DNA of 41,321 nt, taken from contig JAIUMI010000020.1 in NCBI GenBank assembly GCA_022565665.1, positions 1-41,321 of the forward strand, read 5' to 3'. Positions 7,220 to 15,256 of the stretch are shown here, in pieces (the stretch's first letter is position 1; every line of letters starts with the position of its first letter). Origin of the DNA: Glycocaulis sp. GTDB taxonomy: Bacteria; Pseudomonadota; Alphaproteobacteria; Caulobacterales; Maricaulaceae. The notes under the pieces are model-generated. The model did not search any database, had not been told where the DNA came from, and saw only the letters and a program-made list of their open reading frames with translations. A program made the position numbers and the translations under genes.

Positions 7220-8211
7220 TCGCCCATCCCCCGTGCTCTGGCGGCGATCCATACAAAGGCTGGCGCGCCGATCAGCGCGGCCGCGACACCCAGCTTCATC
7301 TCGATGGCAAAGGGCAGGACCCGCACCGCCGTATCGGCAAGCACCAGCATGGTTCCTGCCAGCAGGGCAGACGGGATAAGCAGATCGCCCGGATCATGGC
7401 GCACGAAGGGGCGCACCAGATGCGGCGCGACAATACCAACAAAGCCGATAATGCCCGCCGCCGCGACGCTGGCCCCGGTCAGAAGCGCGCTGCCCACGAT
7501 GACGAGAAGCCGCGTGCGCGGCACATCCGCGCCAATCCCGCTCGCCCCTTCCTCGCCCAGCGTCAGCGCGCGCAGGCCCGGCGCGGCGAGCAGCACGCAC
7601 ACGAGCCCCGCGATCCAGAAGGGCGCAGAAAAGCCGATATCGAGCCAGGACCGGTTGGCCACCGAGCCCAACAGCCAGTTGATGAGGTCGGAAAGGGAAA
7701 ACGGGTTGGGCGCAAGGTTCATCAGGAGCGCCATCAGCGCGCCGGCAAAGCTCGACAGCCCTACCCCCACCAGCACCAGCCGCGTGGTGGAAACCGCCGA
7801 CGCGCCCAACGCATAAAGCAAGGCCGTCACGGCCAGTGCCATGGCGATGGAAAGCCCCGGCGTCACCCAGACCGACAGGGCGGCGAGGTTGAAATAGACC
7901 GCGATCACGGCACCCAGCGCCGATGCGCCGGACACACCCAGCACGCCGGGATCGGCCAGCGGATTACGCAACAGGCCCTGCAAGGCGGCCCCTGCCAGCC
8001 CCAGCGCCGCACCGACAACAAATGCCGTGAGAATCCGCGGCAGGCGTATCTCCACCAGCACGGTATGCATCAGCGGATCGGCCTGCCCGCCGGTCAGGGC
8101 CGCCAGCAACTCGCCGGGGCCTGCCGGGCCGTTACCGGCCAGCAGGGCGATGAGGATGCTCAAGGCCGCCGCGATGGCTAGGCCGATACTGGTGGTGATG
8201 CGTCCGCTCAT
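7216..8211 (-). CDS. btuC: Cobalamin ABC transporter permease, FecCD family
   Basis: An inner-membrane permease of 331 residues, close to the length of E. coli BtuC. Multiple hydrophobic helices are evident. FecCD family signatures include EIRLPRILTAFVVGAALGLAG, GLLRNPLADPGVLGVSGAS, and late in the protein GFVGIVAPHLVRPFVRHDP, the coupling-helix region that contacts the ATPase. It overlaps both neighbours by four bases, giving a tightly coupled btuF-btuC-btuD set. The family also includes siderophore permeases; the riboswitch makes vitamin B12 the best substrate call. Confidence 0.93.
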   Translation of the reverse strand: MSGRITTSIGLAIAAALSILIALLAGNGPAGPGELLAALTGGQADPLMHTVLVEIRLPRILTAFVVGAALGLAGAALQGLLRNPLADPGVLGVSGASALGAVIAVYFNLAALSVWVTPGLSIAMALAVTALLYALGASAVSTTRLVLVGVGLSSFAGALMALLMNLAPNPFSLSDLINWLLGSVANRSWLDIGFSAPFWIAGLVCVLLAAPGLRALTLGEEGASGIGADVPRTRLLVIVGSALLTGASVAAAGIIGFVGIVAPHLVRPFVRHDPGDLLIPSALLAGTMLVLADTAVRVLPFAIEMKLGVAAALIGAPAFVWIAARARGMGE

Positions 8212-9032
8212 GGCTGCGCCTCCTGACGCGCAAAGGCGTTCAGGCGTACGGCCTCATCGGCAGCCATCCAGCTCGCACAGGAGATAACACCGGTATCGAG
8301 CGCGATGGCCGGGCGCTGCTCCAGCGCGCGGCGCATGACCGGATGGCGGCTGGCGCTCCACGCGTTCACGCCCTCGGTGCCGCCATTCATGAAACCGGTA
8401 ACGATGATGTCCGGCGCGGCAGCAGCGACGGCCTCAAGGGGCAGATCGCTCCAGCCCGCCCGGCTGGCAGCCATGTTGGTGAGCCCTGCCGCACCGATGA
8501 TCGCGTTGATGAACGTGCCCTCACCTGCCGTCACACCGCCGGGCGTGACATAAAGCGCGGTCTGCGGATTGGACGCCTCAATACCCTCAAGCGCGGCGTC
8601 CATGCGGGCCAGAACTGCCTCGCCGGTTTCGGGCGTTCCGAACACATCTGACACAGCACGCACCTCGCGGCGCACATCGTCAAACCCGGTGACATAGCCA
8701 ATCTGGTGCACTTCGATGCCGAGGCGTTCCAGCAGCGCCATCAGCCGCCCATCCCCGCCCCAGCTGCGCACCACCAGATCGGGCCGGGCGGCCAGCACCG
8801 CTTCGGCATCGGGGCGCAGAACGGGAATGCCATCGGCTTGATCGGCCAACGAGGCGTAATCGGAACGGGCAAGGGGAGAGAGCGCGGCGATCTGCTCGCG
8901 CCGGGCCAGGCCCAGCACGTACTGGTCCGCGCAATAGTCCAGCGACACAATGCGCTGCGGCTGAGCCATCGCGGGCGATGCCATCAGGCCTGCAAGCAGC
9001 AGACTCATGCACGAAAGTGCCAGAGCGCGCAT
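8208..9032 (-). CDS. btuF: Periplasmic cobalamin-binding protein, BtuF-like
   Basis: The soluble substrate-binding component, 274 residues. A signal peptide (MRALALS plus hydrophobic core, cleavage near AMAQP) precedes a class III helical-backbone fold. RIVSLDYCADQYVLGLA, DLVVRSWGGDGRLMALLERLGIEVH and APDIIVTGFMNGG match the two lobes and linker of the Fe/B12 periplasmic-binding domain. The start at 9032 follows GGATGAGG and gives a normal signal sequence; the frame is open further upstream, but that would place about 28 hydrophilic residues before it. It is the first gene after the riboswitch. Two cysteines (in LDYCAD and ISCASW) may form a disulfide. Confidence 0.9.
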   Translation of the reverse strand: MRALALSCMSLLLAGLMASPAMAQPQRIVSLDYCADQYVLGLARREQIAALSPLARSDYASLADQADGIPVLRPDAEAVLAARPDLVVRSWGGDGRLMALLERLGIEVHQIGYVTGFDDVRREVRAVSDVFGTPETGEAVLARMDAALEGIEASNPQTALYVTPGGVTAGEGTFINAIIGAAGLTNMAASRAGWSDLPLEAVAAAAPDIIVTGFMNGGTEGVNAWSASRHPVMRRALEQRPAIALDTGVISCASWMAADEAVRLNAFARQEAQP

Positions 9033-9059
9033 CGCCTCATCCGTTCCAAAGGCAAAGCC

Positions 9060-9193
9060 CCGGCACAAAAGCCGGTCCCGCCCAACAAACCTCTGAACCG
9101 GAAACGCCCTTCTCACCGTCCTGCAAGCACAGGAACGGGCCGAAGGGACCGAAAACCGGTCCGCTCGTTTGCCGCTAAAACGGATCAGATCCG
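9060..9193 (-). other. Riboswitch-to-btuF leader with three dyads (candidate expression platform)
   Basis: The 203 bases between the aptamer end and the btuF start contain no gene. They hold three symmetric elements: CCGGC/GCCGG (9060-9064 and 9071-9075), GGACCG/CGGTCC (9146-9151 and 9157-9162), and CGGATC-A-GATCCG (9181-9193). None is followed by a good U-run on the minus strand. The first is nearest the btuF ribosome site and is followed only by broken T-runs. Confidence 0.4.
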
Positions 9194-9235
9194 CGTGCCG
9201 ATGGGCTGTTCCCGGCCCTGCACAAGCGACGCGGT

Positions 9236-9402
9236 GGCAGGTCTCCTGACTTGCGGGTCATCACCTTTCGCGCCGCCTTCCCGGGATCGCTCCCAGTGGC
9301 ATTTGGCACGAAGGCTCGCCGCCTACAGTTGCGGGCACAGTCCCGGACTTGGGGTAACCCCCTAACCGGTGTTCCCTTTTCAGCTTCCTTGGGGGAAGCA
9401 CC
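9236..9402 (-). promoter_or_regulatory. Cobalamin (adenosylcobalamin) riboswitch
   Basis: Read on the minus strand, this leader carries the core blocks of the cobalamin aptamer in order: GGTGC at the 5' edge, AAAAGGGAACACCGGT, GCCCGCAACTGTA, and the B12 box GCAAGTCAGGAGACCTGCC at the 3' edge (9236-9254). Spacing fits a standard class I aptamer of about 170 bases. In this family, binding of the coenzyme lowers expression of uptake or synthesis genes. Here it lies upstream of btuF-btuC-btuD and the TonB-dependent receptor, as expected for feedback control of B12 import. Confidence 0.96.
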
Positions 9403-9426
9403 ACCGCGAAACGGGGTAGCCGGATT

Positions 9427-9442
9427 GATATAGCCGCGTCAA
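9427..9442 (-). promoter_or_regulatory. Candidate promoter for the riboswitch transcript
   Basis: GCTATATC (minus strand, 9427-9434) matches the Caulobacter-type -10 consensus GCTANAWC, and TTGACGC (9436-9442) matches its -35 consensus. The two are only one base apart, so they cannot form one promoter together. Either the -10 uses a weaker upstream -35, or TTGACGC pairs with the GCTACC that lies 15 bases downstream. The site lies between the tadC stop and the aptamer. Confidence 0.4.
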
Positions 9443-9448
9443 GCGCGC

Positions 9449-10423
9449 TTACATCTCCTGGAACGAAATGATGGCCGGGCCAAGGATGACCACGAACAGA
9501 ACCGGCAGGAAGAAGATGATCATCGGCACGGTCAGCTTGGCAGGAAGGGCTGCGGCCTTCTTCTCAGCAGCGGCCATGCGCATATCCCGGTTCTCCTTCG
9601 CCATCACGCGCAGCGCCTGACCCAGCGGGGTACCATATCGCTCCGCCTGCACCAGCGCGGTGCAAACGCCCTTCACCCCGGGGTGATTGGTCCGGTAGGC
9701 GAGGTTCTCATAGGCCTGACGGCGGTCCTGCAGATAGGCGAGTTCAGCCGTCGTCAGAGACAATTCCTCGGCCAGCTCCATCGAGGTCGTGCCCACCTCG
9801 GACGCGACCTTCTGGAAGGCAGCCTCGACCGACATGCCCGCCTCGACGCAGATCAACAGAAGGTCGAGCGCGTCGGGAAAGGCGCGCATGATGGAATCGC
9901 GGCGCTTCTGGGCAGCGTTGGTCAGATAGATGCCCGGCGCGTAATAGCCCAGCAGGGTCAGCGCCATCACGATGCCGATGCGCTGGATGGTGGGCAGGCC
10001 GAAATCGTTGAGCGCGAACAGATAGGCCAGCGACAGGATGAACAGCGCAATCGGTGCGATCAGGCGAGCGAAGTAAAAGGCAAAGACCGGCCCCTGCCCG
10101 CGCATGCCGGCCTGGATCAGCTTGGTCTTCAGATTGGGGTCTTCCAGAAGCGTCTGCAGGTTCAGCTTCTCGACCACCTTGCGATAGGGCGAGCGGGTGT
10201 CCTTGCCGCGCAGCGCGCTGCCGCGGGCCTCCTGCTCCAGTGCCTCGCGCGATTTGCGCCGCAACTCCTCGCGGCGGTTGGCGACAGACCGGATACGCCG
10301 CTCCAGCTTGTTGCCGCCCATGGCAGGCGCGGAGAGCGTGAGGATGGTGGCAAACACCAGCACGAAGGCGATAATGCCGAACAGATTGCCGGGGTCGGTT
10401 ATCCAGCGGGCAAATTCGAGCAT
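9449..10423 (-). CDS. tadC: Tad pilus inner-membrane platform protein TadC
   Basis: A 324-residue inner-membrane protein of the type II secretion F family. A first membrane segment lies near residues 13-33. A charged cytoplasmic region (NKLERRIRSVANRREELRRK) follows, then paired helices near 115-170 and a last one near the C-terminus. The T2SSF domain shows ALDLLLICVEAGMSVEAAFQKVA and ERYGTPLGQALRVMAKENRDMR. TadB and TadC together form the platform through which the ATPase drives pilus extension. The start has GGGAGA seven bases upstream. It lies 13 bases after tadB and is the last gene of the run before the B12 riboswitch. Confidence 0.93.
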   Translation of the reverse strand: MLEFARWITDPGNLFGIIAFVLVFATILTLSAPAMGGNKLERRIRSVANRREELRRKSREALEQEARGSALRGKDTRSPYRKVVEKLNLQTLLEDPNLKTKLIQAGMRGQGPVFAFYFARLIAPIALFILSLAYLFALNDFGLPTIQRIGIVMALTLLGYYAPGIYLTNAAQKRRDSIMRAFPDALDLLLICVEAGMSVEAAFQKVASEVGTTSMELAEELSLTTAELAYLQDRRQAYENLAYRTNHPGVKGVCTALVQAERYGTPLGQALRVMAKENRDMRMAAAEKKAAALPAKLTVPMIIFFLPVLFVVILGPAIISFQEM

Positions 10424-10436
10424 TTGTATTCTCCCG

Positions 10437-11426
10437 CTAGTGCTTGAAATTGATCATGCCGCGCATGACGAAAATGCCGATACCCATCCAGATGAGGCCG
10501 CCCAGCAGCATCATCTGGCCCAGCGGGTGGGTGAACATCAGGCTCATATAGCTCGGCGCGACCATCATCACGATCACCAGGACCAGCGGCGGCAGGGCGC
10601 CGATGATCATGGCGGAGGCCTTGGCCTCCGATGACAGGGCCTGGATTTTCTCGCCCATCAGCTTGCGGGCGCGCAATACGGCGGAGAGATTGCCCAGCGC
10701 CTCGGCCAGATTGCCGCCCGTCTTGGCCTGGATCACCAGCACGATGGCGAAGAAGTTCAGCTCTGCTACCGGCATACGCTGCGTCATGCGGCGCATGCCT
10801 TCGTCAAGGTCCACGCCGACCGATATGCCTTCCACCAGCTTTTCAAACTCGCCGCGCACCGGTTCGGGGCTCTCGCGGGCGATGATCTTCAGACATTCAT
10901 TGAGCGGCAGGCCGGACTTAACACCGCGCACAACGATATCGATGGCGTCGGCGAAATTATTGGTAAAGGCCTTCTGGCGGCGTGACACCAGAAATCCGAC
11001 CACCCAGCGCGGCAGGCCCAGCCCGGCAACCGCAACCGCCGACATGACCAGAAGGATATTGAGGCCGGCCACGAACGCGAAAAACCCGGCCACCGCTCCG
11101 AGCACCGCGGAGACGATCCAGAAATGCTGGGGCGTCCAGCTGACACCGGCCTGCTCCAGTCGCGCGCGCAGCGTAACCGCATGTTTGCGCGCGGCCTTCT
11201 GGCGCGCCTCCATGTCCTTGAGGGTTTCCTGTATCTGCCGCTTTTTCTGCGCAGTCTGGTCCAGCGCGCTCGTCTGGCGCTTGCCTGCGTTCAGCGGCGC
11301 ACCCACGGCGACCTGCATGCGCTGGGCCTGGCGCTTGCTGGTGCCGCCGGTGAAGGCGAGCCCCACGCCCGCCACCGCGATAAAGGCCGCGACCGCAGCG
11401 ATGATGAAGGAAAGGTCGCCGCCCAT
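10437..11426 (-). CDS. tadB: Tad pilus inner-membrane platform protein TadB
   Basis: A 329-residue homologue of TadC with the same T2SSF domain (DAIDIVVRGVKSGLPLNECLKIIARE, then AKTGGNLAEALGNLSAVLRARK). It has an N-terminal membrane helix (residues 4-26), a basic, coiled-coil-prone stretch (about 60-90, rich in Gln, Lys and Arg), a helical pair near 105-145, and C-terminal helices. The ATG at 11426 was chosen over an upstream in-frame ATG because it starts a proper membrane anchor and is preceded by GGAGG. The gene begins four bases after the cpaF stop, so translation is probably coupled. Confidence 0.92.
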   Translation of the reverse strand: MGGDLSFIIAAVAAFIAVAGVGLAFTGGTSKRQAQRMQVAVGAPLNAGKRQTSALDQTAQKKRQIQETLKDMEARQKAARKHAVTLRARLEQAGVSWTPQHFWIVSAVLGAVAGFFAFVAGLNILLVMSAVAVAGLGLPRWVVGFLVSRRQKAFTNNFADAIDIVVRGVKSGLPLNECLKIIARESPEPVRGEFEKLVEGISVGVDLDEGMRRMTQRMPVAELNFFAIVLVIQAKTGGNLAEALGNLSAVLRARKLMGEKIQALSSEAKASAMIIGALPPLVLVIVMMVAPSYMSLMFTHPLGQMMLLGGLIWMGIGIFVMRGMINFKH

Positions 11427-11430
11427 CGCC

Positions 11431-12954
11431 CTACGCCTCCGATGCGTCGAGCGCGGCAGCCAGTTCGCGTTCCAGCCCGAAATACCGGGCCCGGTCCCAG
11501 AATTTGGGGCGGGCAATGCCGGTGGAGACGTGGCGTCCGGCAATATTGCCCTGCTCGTCCTCGCCGGTGATCTCGTAGACGAAGAGGTCCTGGGTGACGA
11601 TCACATCACCCTCCATGCCCAGCACTTCGGTGATGTGGGTGATCTTGCGCGTACCATCGCGCAGACGGGCGGCCTGGACGATCACGTCAATAGAGCCGGA
11701 AATCATTTCCCGGATCGTCTTGGTGGGAAGGTTATAGCCGCCCATCGTGATCATCGACTCGATCCGTGACAGGGCTTCGCGCGGGCTGTTGGCGTGCAGC
11801 GTACCCATCGAGCCGTCATGGCCGGTGTTCATGGCCTGCAGGAGGTCAAAGGCTTCCGGTCCGCGCACCTCGCCCACGATGATGCGTTCAGGCCGCATCC
11901 GCAGGCAGTTCTTGACCAGATCGCGCATCGTCACCTGCCCCTGCCCCTCAAGATTGGGCGGGCGGGTTTCGAGGCGCACGACGTGAGGCTGTTGCAGCTG
12001 AAGTTCGGCGGCGTCCTCGCAGGTAATGACGCGCTCTTCCTCGCCGATGAAGCCGGTCAGACAGTTCAGCAGCGTCGTCTTGCCCGAACCGGTACCGCCC
12101 GAGATCAGCACGTTACAGCGCGATGCGCCGATGATCTGCAGCACCTTCGCACCGTCTGGCGTGATCGATCCGAAATCGACCAGGTGCTGCATGGTCAGCT
12201 TGTCTTTCTTGAACTTCCGGATGGTCAGCGTCGGGCCGTCCAGCGCCAGCGGCGGCGCGATGACGTTCACCCGGCTGCCATCGGCCAGACGCGCATCGCA
12301 GATCGGCGAGCTTTCATCCACGCGCCGGCCCACCTGGGAGACGATGCGCTGGCAGATATTCATCAGCTGGCCGTTATCGCGAAAGCGGATGCCGGTCTTC
12401 TGGACGCGGCCATTGACCTCGATGAACACATCGCCTGCGCCATTGACCATGATGTCGGCAATGTCATCGCGGGCCAGAAGCGGCTCCAGCGGGCCATAGC
12501 CCAGCACGTCATTGCAGATGTCCTGCAGGAGCTGTTCCTGCTCGGCAATCGACATGGCCACGTTCTTGATCGAAATGATCTCGGTGACGATGTCGCGGAT
12601 CTCCTCCGCCGCCGTGGCGTTATCGAGACGCGCCAGCTGTCCCAGATCGATCGTGTCGATCAGCGCGTTGAAGATCGTCGTCTTGACCGCATAGTACTCC
12701 GCCGATCGCTCCATGCCGGCCGAGGCCGCGCTGCGGGCAGGCGCTTTCGGGGCGGGGGCGGGCTTGCGGCGCGGCTCGGCGGTGCCTTCGGCAGTGCGGG
12801 GCGCAGGACCTGAAGGACGCGCTGCCGGGCGCGGCGCGGATGCCGGCTGTGGACGCGGGGCGGGCGATGGCTGGGCTGCCGCCGGGCGCGGCGCGGCGGC
12901 CGCAGCGGGAGCGGCGGGAGCGGTCTGGGGGCCTGTCGTGCGCTTTCCGAACAT
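11431..12954 (-). CDS. cpaF: Tad pilus assembly ATPase CpaF/TadA
   Basis: The cytoplasmic hexameric motor ATPase of the pilus, 507 residues. The first 80 residues are low-complexity Ala/Pro/Arg and likely disordered. The N-terminal domain (about 85-240) contains the family motif [22 protein letters not shown]. The catalytic core has Walker [10 protein letters not shown] (286-294), an Asp/Glu box near 313, Walker [10 protein letters not shown] (357-365) and the His box [14 protein letters not shown] (376-389). All catalytic motifs are intact. It sits 15 bases after cpaE, and the order cpaE-cpaF-tadB-tadC is the usual one. Confidence 0.96.
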   Translation of the reverse strand: MFGKRTTGPQTAPAAPAAAAAPRPAAAQPSPAPRPQPASAPRPAARPSGPAPRTAEGTAEPRRKPAPAPKAPARSAASAGMERSAEYYAVKTTIFNALIDTIDLGQLARLDNATAAEEIRDIVTEIISIKNVAMSIAEQEQLLQDICNDVLGYGPLEPLLARDDIADIMVNGAGDVFIEVNGRVQKTGIRFRDNGQLMNICQRIVSQVGRRVDESSPICDARLADGSRVNVIAPPLALDGPTLTIRKFKKDKLTMQHLVDFGSITPDGAKVLQIIGASRCNVLISGGTGSGKTTLLNCLTGFIGEEERVITCEDAAELQLQQPHVVRLETRPPNLEGQGQVTMRDLVKNCLRMRPERIIVGEVRGPEAFDLLQAMNTGHDGSMGTLHANSPREALSRIESMITMGGYNLPTKTIREMISGSIDVIVQAARLRDGTRKITHITEVLGMEGDVIVTQDLFVYEITGEDEQGNIAGRHVSTGIARPKFWDRARYFGLERELAAALDASEA

Positions 12955-12969
12955 TGCCGTGATGCCGCC

Positions 12970-14550
12970 CTAGCCTTTCTTGCGCCCGAACAGGGATTTG
13001 AGCCCGCCTGAACGCGTCTGGCGCGCCGGCGATGCGGTGGTGCGCCCGGTCAGTTGCGCGGCCACGTGGGCAAAACCGTCGGCGGCTTTCGACTTGGCAT
13101 CCACCTCGGCAATCATCTGGCCGTTATTGGCCGCATTGCCGAACAGGGCCGGTTCGAACGGCAGCACCAGCGCAGGCGCGGTGCCCAGCGCATCGGCGAA
13201 ATCCTTCAGCGGGATATCGGGCTTTTTCGGACAGCCCGCCATGTTGACGATGACCATGGGCGGTTCGTCATTGGGCCGGTTCTGGCGCACCAGATCGAAG
13301 AGATTTTTGGCGTTGCGCAGGCAGGCAAGATCCGGCGTGACCGTCACCACCACCTTGTCGGCCGACAGAAGGGTGCGGCGTACCCACGGGTTCCACGCAT
13401 GGGGCAGGTCAAGCGTCACCATGGGTGCCTGCCGGCGCACCTTGTCGAGCACCGTCTCGAAGGCGTCGGAGGAAAAGTCCCAGTCGCTTTCCAGCGTTGC
13501 GGGCGCGGAAAACAGGCTCAGGCGCTCGCCGCACTTCACCAGCAGCCGGTCCAGCAGCGCATCATCAAGCCGGTCAGGATCGGCAAGCGCCTGCGTGATG
13601 GTCTGGGCCGGATCCTGATTGAAATCGAGTCCCGCCGTGCCAAAGCTCAGATCGAGATCGACCAGTACCGTGTCGGTATGCTGCAGCTCGCCAATACACC
13701 AGGCGACATTATGCGCGATGGTGGACGATCCCACCCCGCCCTTGGCACCGATAAAGGCGAGCGAGCGGCCGGCAAACGGCGCCTCGGGATCGAGGAACAG
13801 GCCGGAAACGGTCCGGATCAGATGCAACGGCGTCATGGGCGGAACGAGATACTCGCTCACCCCGCGCCGCATCAGCTCGCGATAGAGCGAGATATCATTG
13901 GCCGCACCGATGATGATCAGCTTGGTATCACCGTCACATACCGAGGCCAGTTCATCGAGCTGGGCGAAAAGCTGCGCACCGCGCATCCCGCTTTCGACAA
14001 TCAGCAGGTTGGGCGTGGACTCGTCATGGAAGCGCTCGATGGCGCCGGCCAGACCACCCAGCTCCACCGTGACATGGGCGCGCGCCAGCCGCCGGTCTGC
14101 CCCGGCATTGTGGATCAGGGCACCGGTCTCAGGGCGCTCGCAGAAGGCATGAATGGTGATGCGCGGAACCGGCTGGATAACCTCGTCGGCCTCGCCATCC
14201 ACCTCGCCATAAAGCCCCGGCGACACGGCTGCCACACCGCCGCCACGCCCGGTAAAGGCTGCCGCACCCGCATCGGCCGGATCGGCCTCCACGGGCGATG
14301 CAATGTCCTCAAACACTTCCGGCACGGTATTGGCGGCCGCCAGGCGCGCACCAAAACCGGCAGGGCGCTGCGGGGCCGGCTCAAGCGGCTCGTCCGCTTC
14401 TTCAGCGAATACAGGTCCCGCCTCACCCAGCAGACGCGCCTCTATGGCGCTCGCATCGAGAAAGGGATCAGCGGGCGTGGACAGGTCCCCGTCGAGGAAC
14501 TCATCGCCCGCGTCGAACCCGTCATCCTCAAAGCGTTTTGCCTGTGTCAT
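12970..14550 (-). CDS. cpaE: Pilus assembly protein CpaE/TadZ (MinD/ParA-like localisation factor)
   Basis: A 526-residue protein with a long acidic, probably disordered N-terminus (about 1-125). A receiver-like atypical domain (about 130-255, including NLLIVESGM and MRRGVSEYLVPPM) and a MinD/ParA-type domain (about 262-500) follow. The deviant Walker A reads GAKGGVGSST (268-277): the signature lysine before GG is kept, but the lysine normally before Ser/Thr is replaced by Ser. The second motif VLVDLDLSFGTAGLDF is present. TadZ/CpaE proteins place the Tad machine at the cell pole and often carry altered P-loops, so ATP hydrolysis may be weak. It follows cpaD by 48 bases. Confidence 0.93.
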   Translation of the reverse strand: MTQAKRFEDDGFDAGDEFLDGDLSTPADPFLDASAIEARLLGEAGPVFAEEADEPLEPAPQRPAGFGARLAAANTVPEVFEDIASPVEADPADAGAAAFTGRGGGVAAVSPGLYGEVDGEADEVIQPVPRITIHAFCERPETGALIHNAGADRRLARAHVTVELGGLAGAIERFHDESTPNLLIVESGMRGAQLFAQLDELASVCDGDTKLIIIGAANDISLYRELMRRGVSEYLVPPMTPLHLIRTVSGLFLDPEAPFAGRSLAFIGAKGGVGSSTIAHNVAWCIGELQHTDTVLVDLDLSFGTAGLDFNQDPAQTITQALADPDRLDDALLDRLLVKCGERLSLFSAPATLESDWDFSSDAFETVLDKVRRQAPMVTLDLPHAWNPWVRRTLLSADKVVVTVTPDLACLRNAKNLFDLVRQNRPNDEPPMVIVNMAGCPKKPDIPLKDFADALGTAPALVLPFEPALFGNAANNGQMIAEVDAKSKAADGFAHVAAQLTGRTTASPARQTRSGGLKSLFGRKKG

Positions 14551-14598
14551 CGTCTTTTCCAGTCCCTGGCAGGGGCATTCACATTGCAGTTGTCTGGC

Positions 14599-15249
14599 CT
14601 AGTCCACAGCGCGGCTGACCGTGCCGCTTTCTTCCGCGCTGCGCTGGCTGGAAGTCACTTCTCCGCGGCGCCAGCGGTCAATCACGGTCTGACGGCGCTC
14701 GGTATCGGGATCATCAAACGTACGCGGGGTCACCAGGTCACGCGGATCGGAAACCATGGCGGCAAGGTTCTGTTCGGTGGCGCAGCCGAACCCGGCCCAT
14801 CCGCGCCCGGCACCTGTATTGCGCACATCCGTCCAGCGGCCGTCGCAATGCGGCGCCAGGGCGGTGTAGCGCGTGAAGGTGAAGATCAGCGGTGCCTGCA
14901 CATGACCGGAGGCCTCATAGGCCCCGCCGGAAATCTGCCGCCAGCTCAGCCCGTGGCCGTAAAGCGCGGTACGCACATCGGCGATGGCGCCTATGGCGGC
15001 GTCGGCATTGCCGGCATTTTGCGGATAGGAAATGACAAACGGTCCGTGCCCGCGCGCCTTGTATTCTCCCGCCAGCGCCTCGATCAGCTCCAGCTGGGAC
15101 CAGTTCAGCCCATTGTCGCGCGGGTCAACCGGCATCTCCACGCGCACCGTCTCGGCCTGCGCGCTGGCACGCGGCAGCTCGGCCGGCCCGGTGGCACACG
15201 CCGATACCAGCAACAGCGCGCCAAGCAGGAAAGTGACAGATTTCAGCAT
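14599..15249 (-). CDS. cpaD: Pilus assembly lipoprotein CpaD
   Basis: A 216-residue lipoprotein of the CpaD family, thought to help place or stabilise the outer-membrane secretin. The signal sequence MLKSVTFLLGALLLVSAC carries a lipobox with Cys18. The family region includes PVDPRDNGLNWSQLELI, FVISYPQNAGNADAAI and FGCATEQNLAAMVSDPRDLV. The last of these, with its conserved CATxxNLAAMVxDPxDLxxPR pattern, is diagnostic. It begins seven bases after the cpaC stop with GGAG upstream. Confidence 0.92.
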   Translation of the reverse strand: MLKSVTFLLGALLLVSACATGPAELPRASAQAETVRVEMPVDPRDNGLNWSQLELIEALAGEYKARGHGPFVISYPQNAGNADAAIGAIADVRTALYGHGLSWRQISGGAYEASGHVQAPLIFTFTRYTALAPHCDGRWTDVRNTGAGRGWAGFGCATEQNLAAMVSDPRDLVTPRTFDDPDTERRQTVIDRWRRGEVTSSQRSAEESGTVSRAVD

Positions 15250-15256
15250 GACCAGA

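Noticed and set aside
9426-9442. TTGACGC and GCTATATC taken as one promoter
   Set aside because: They are one base apart, far too close to act as -35 and -10 of the same promoter, so each is only a separate candidate.
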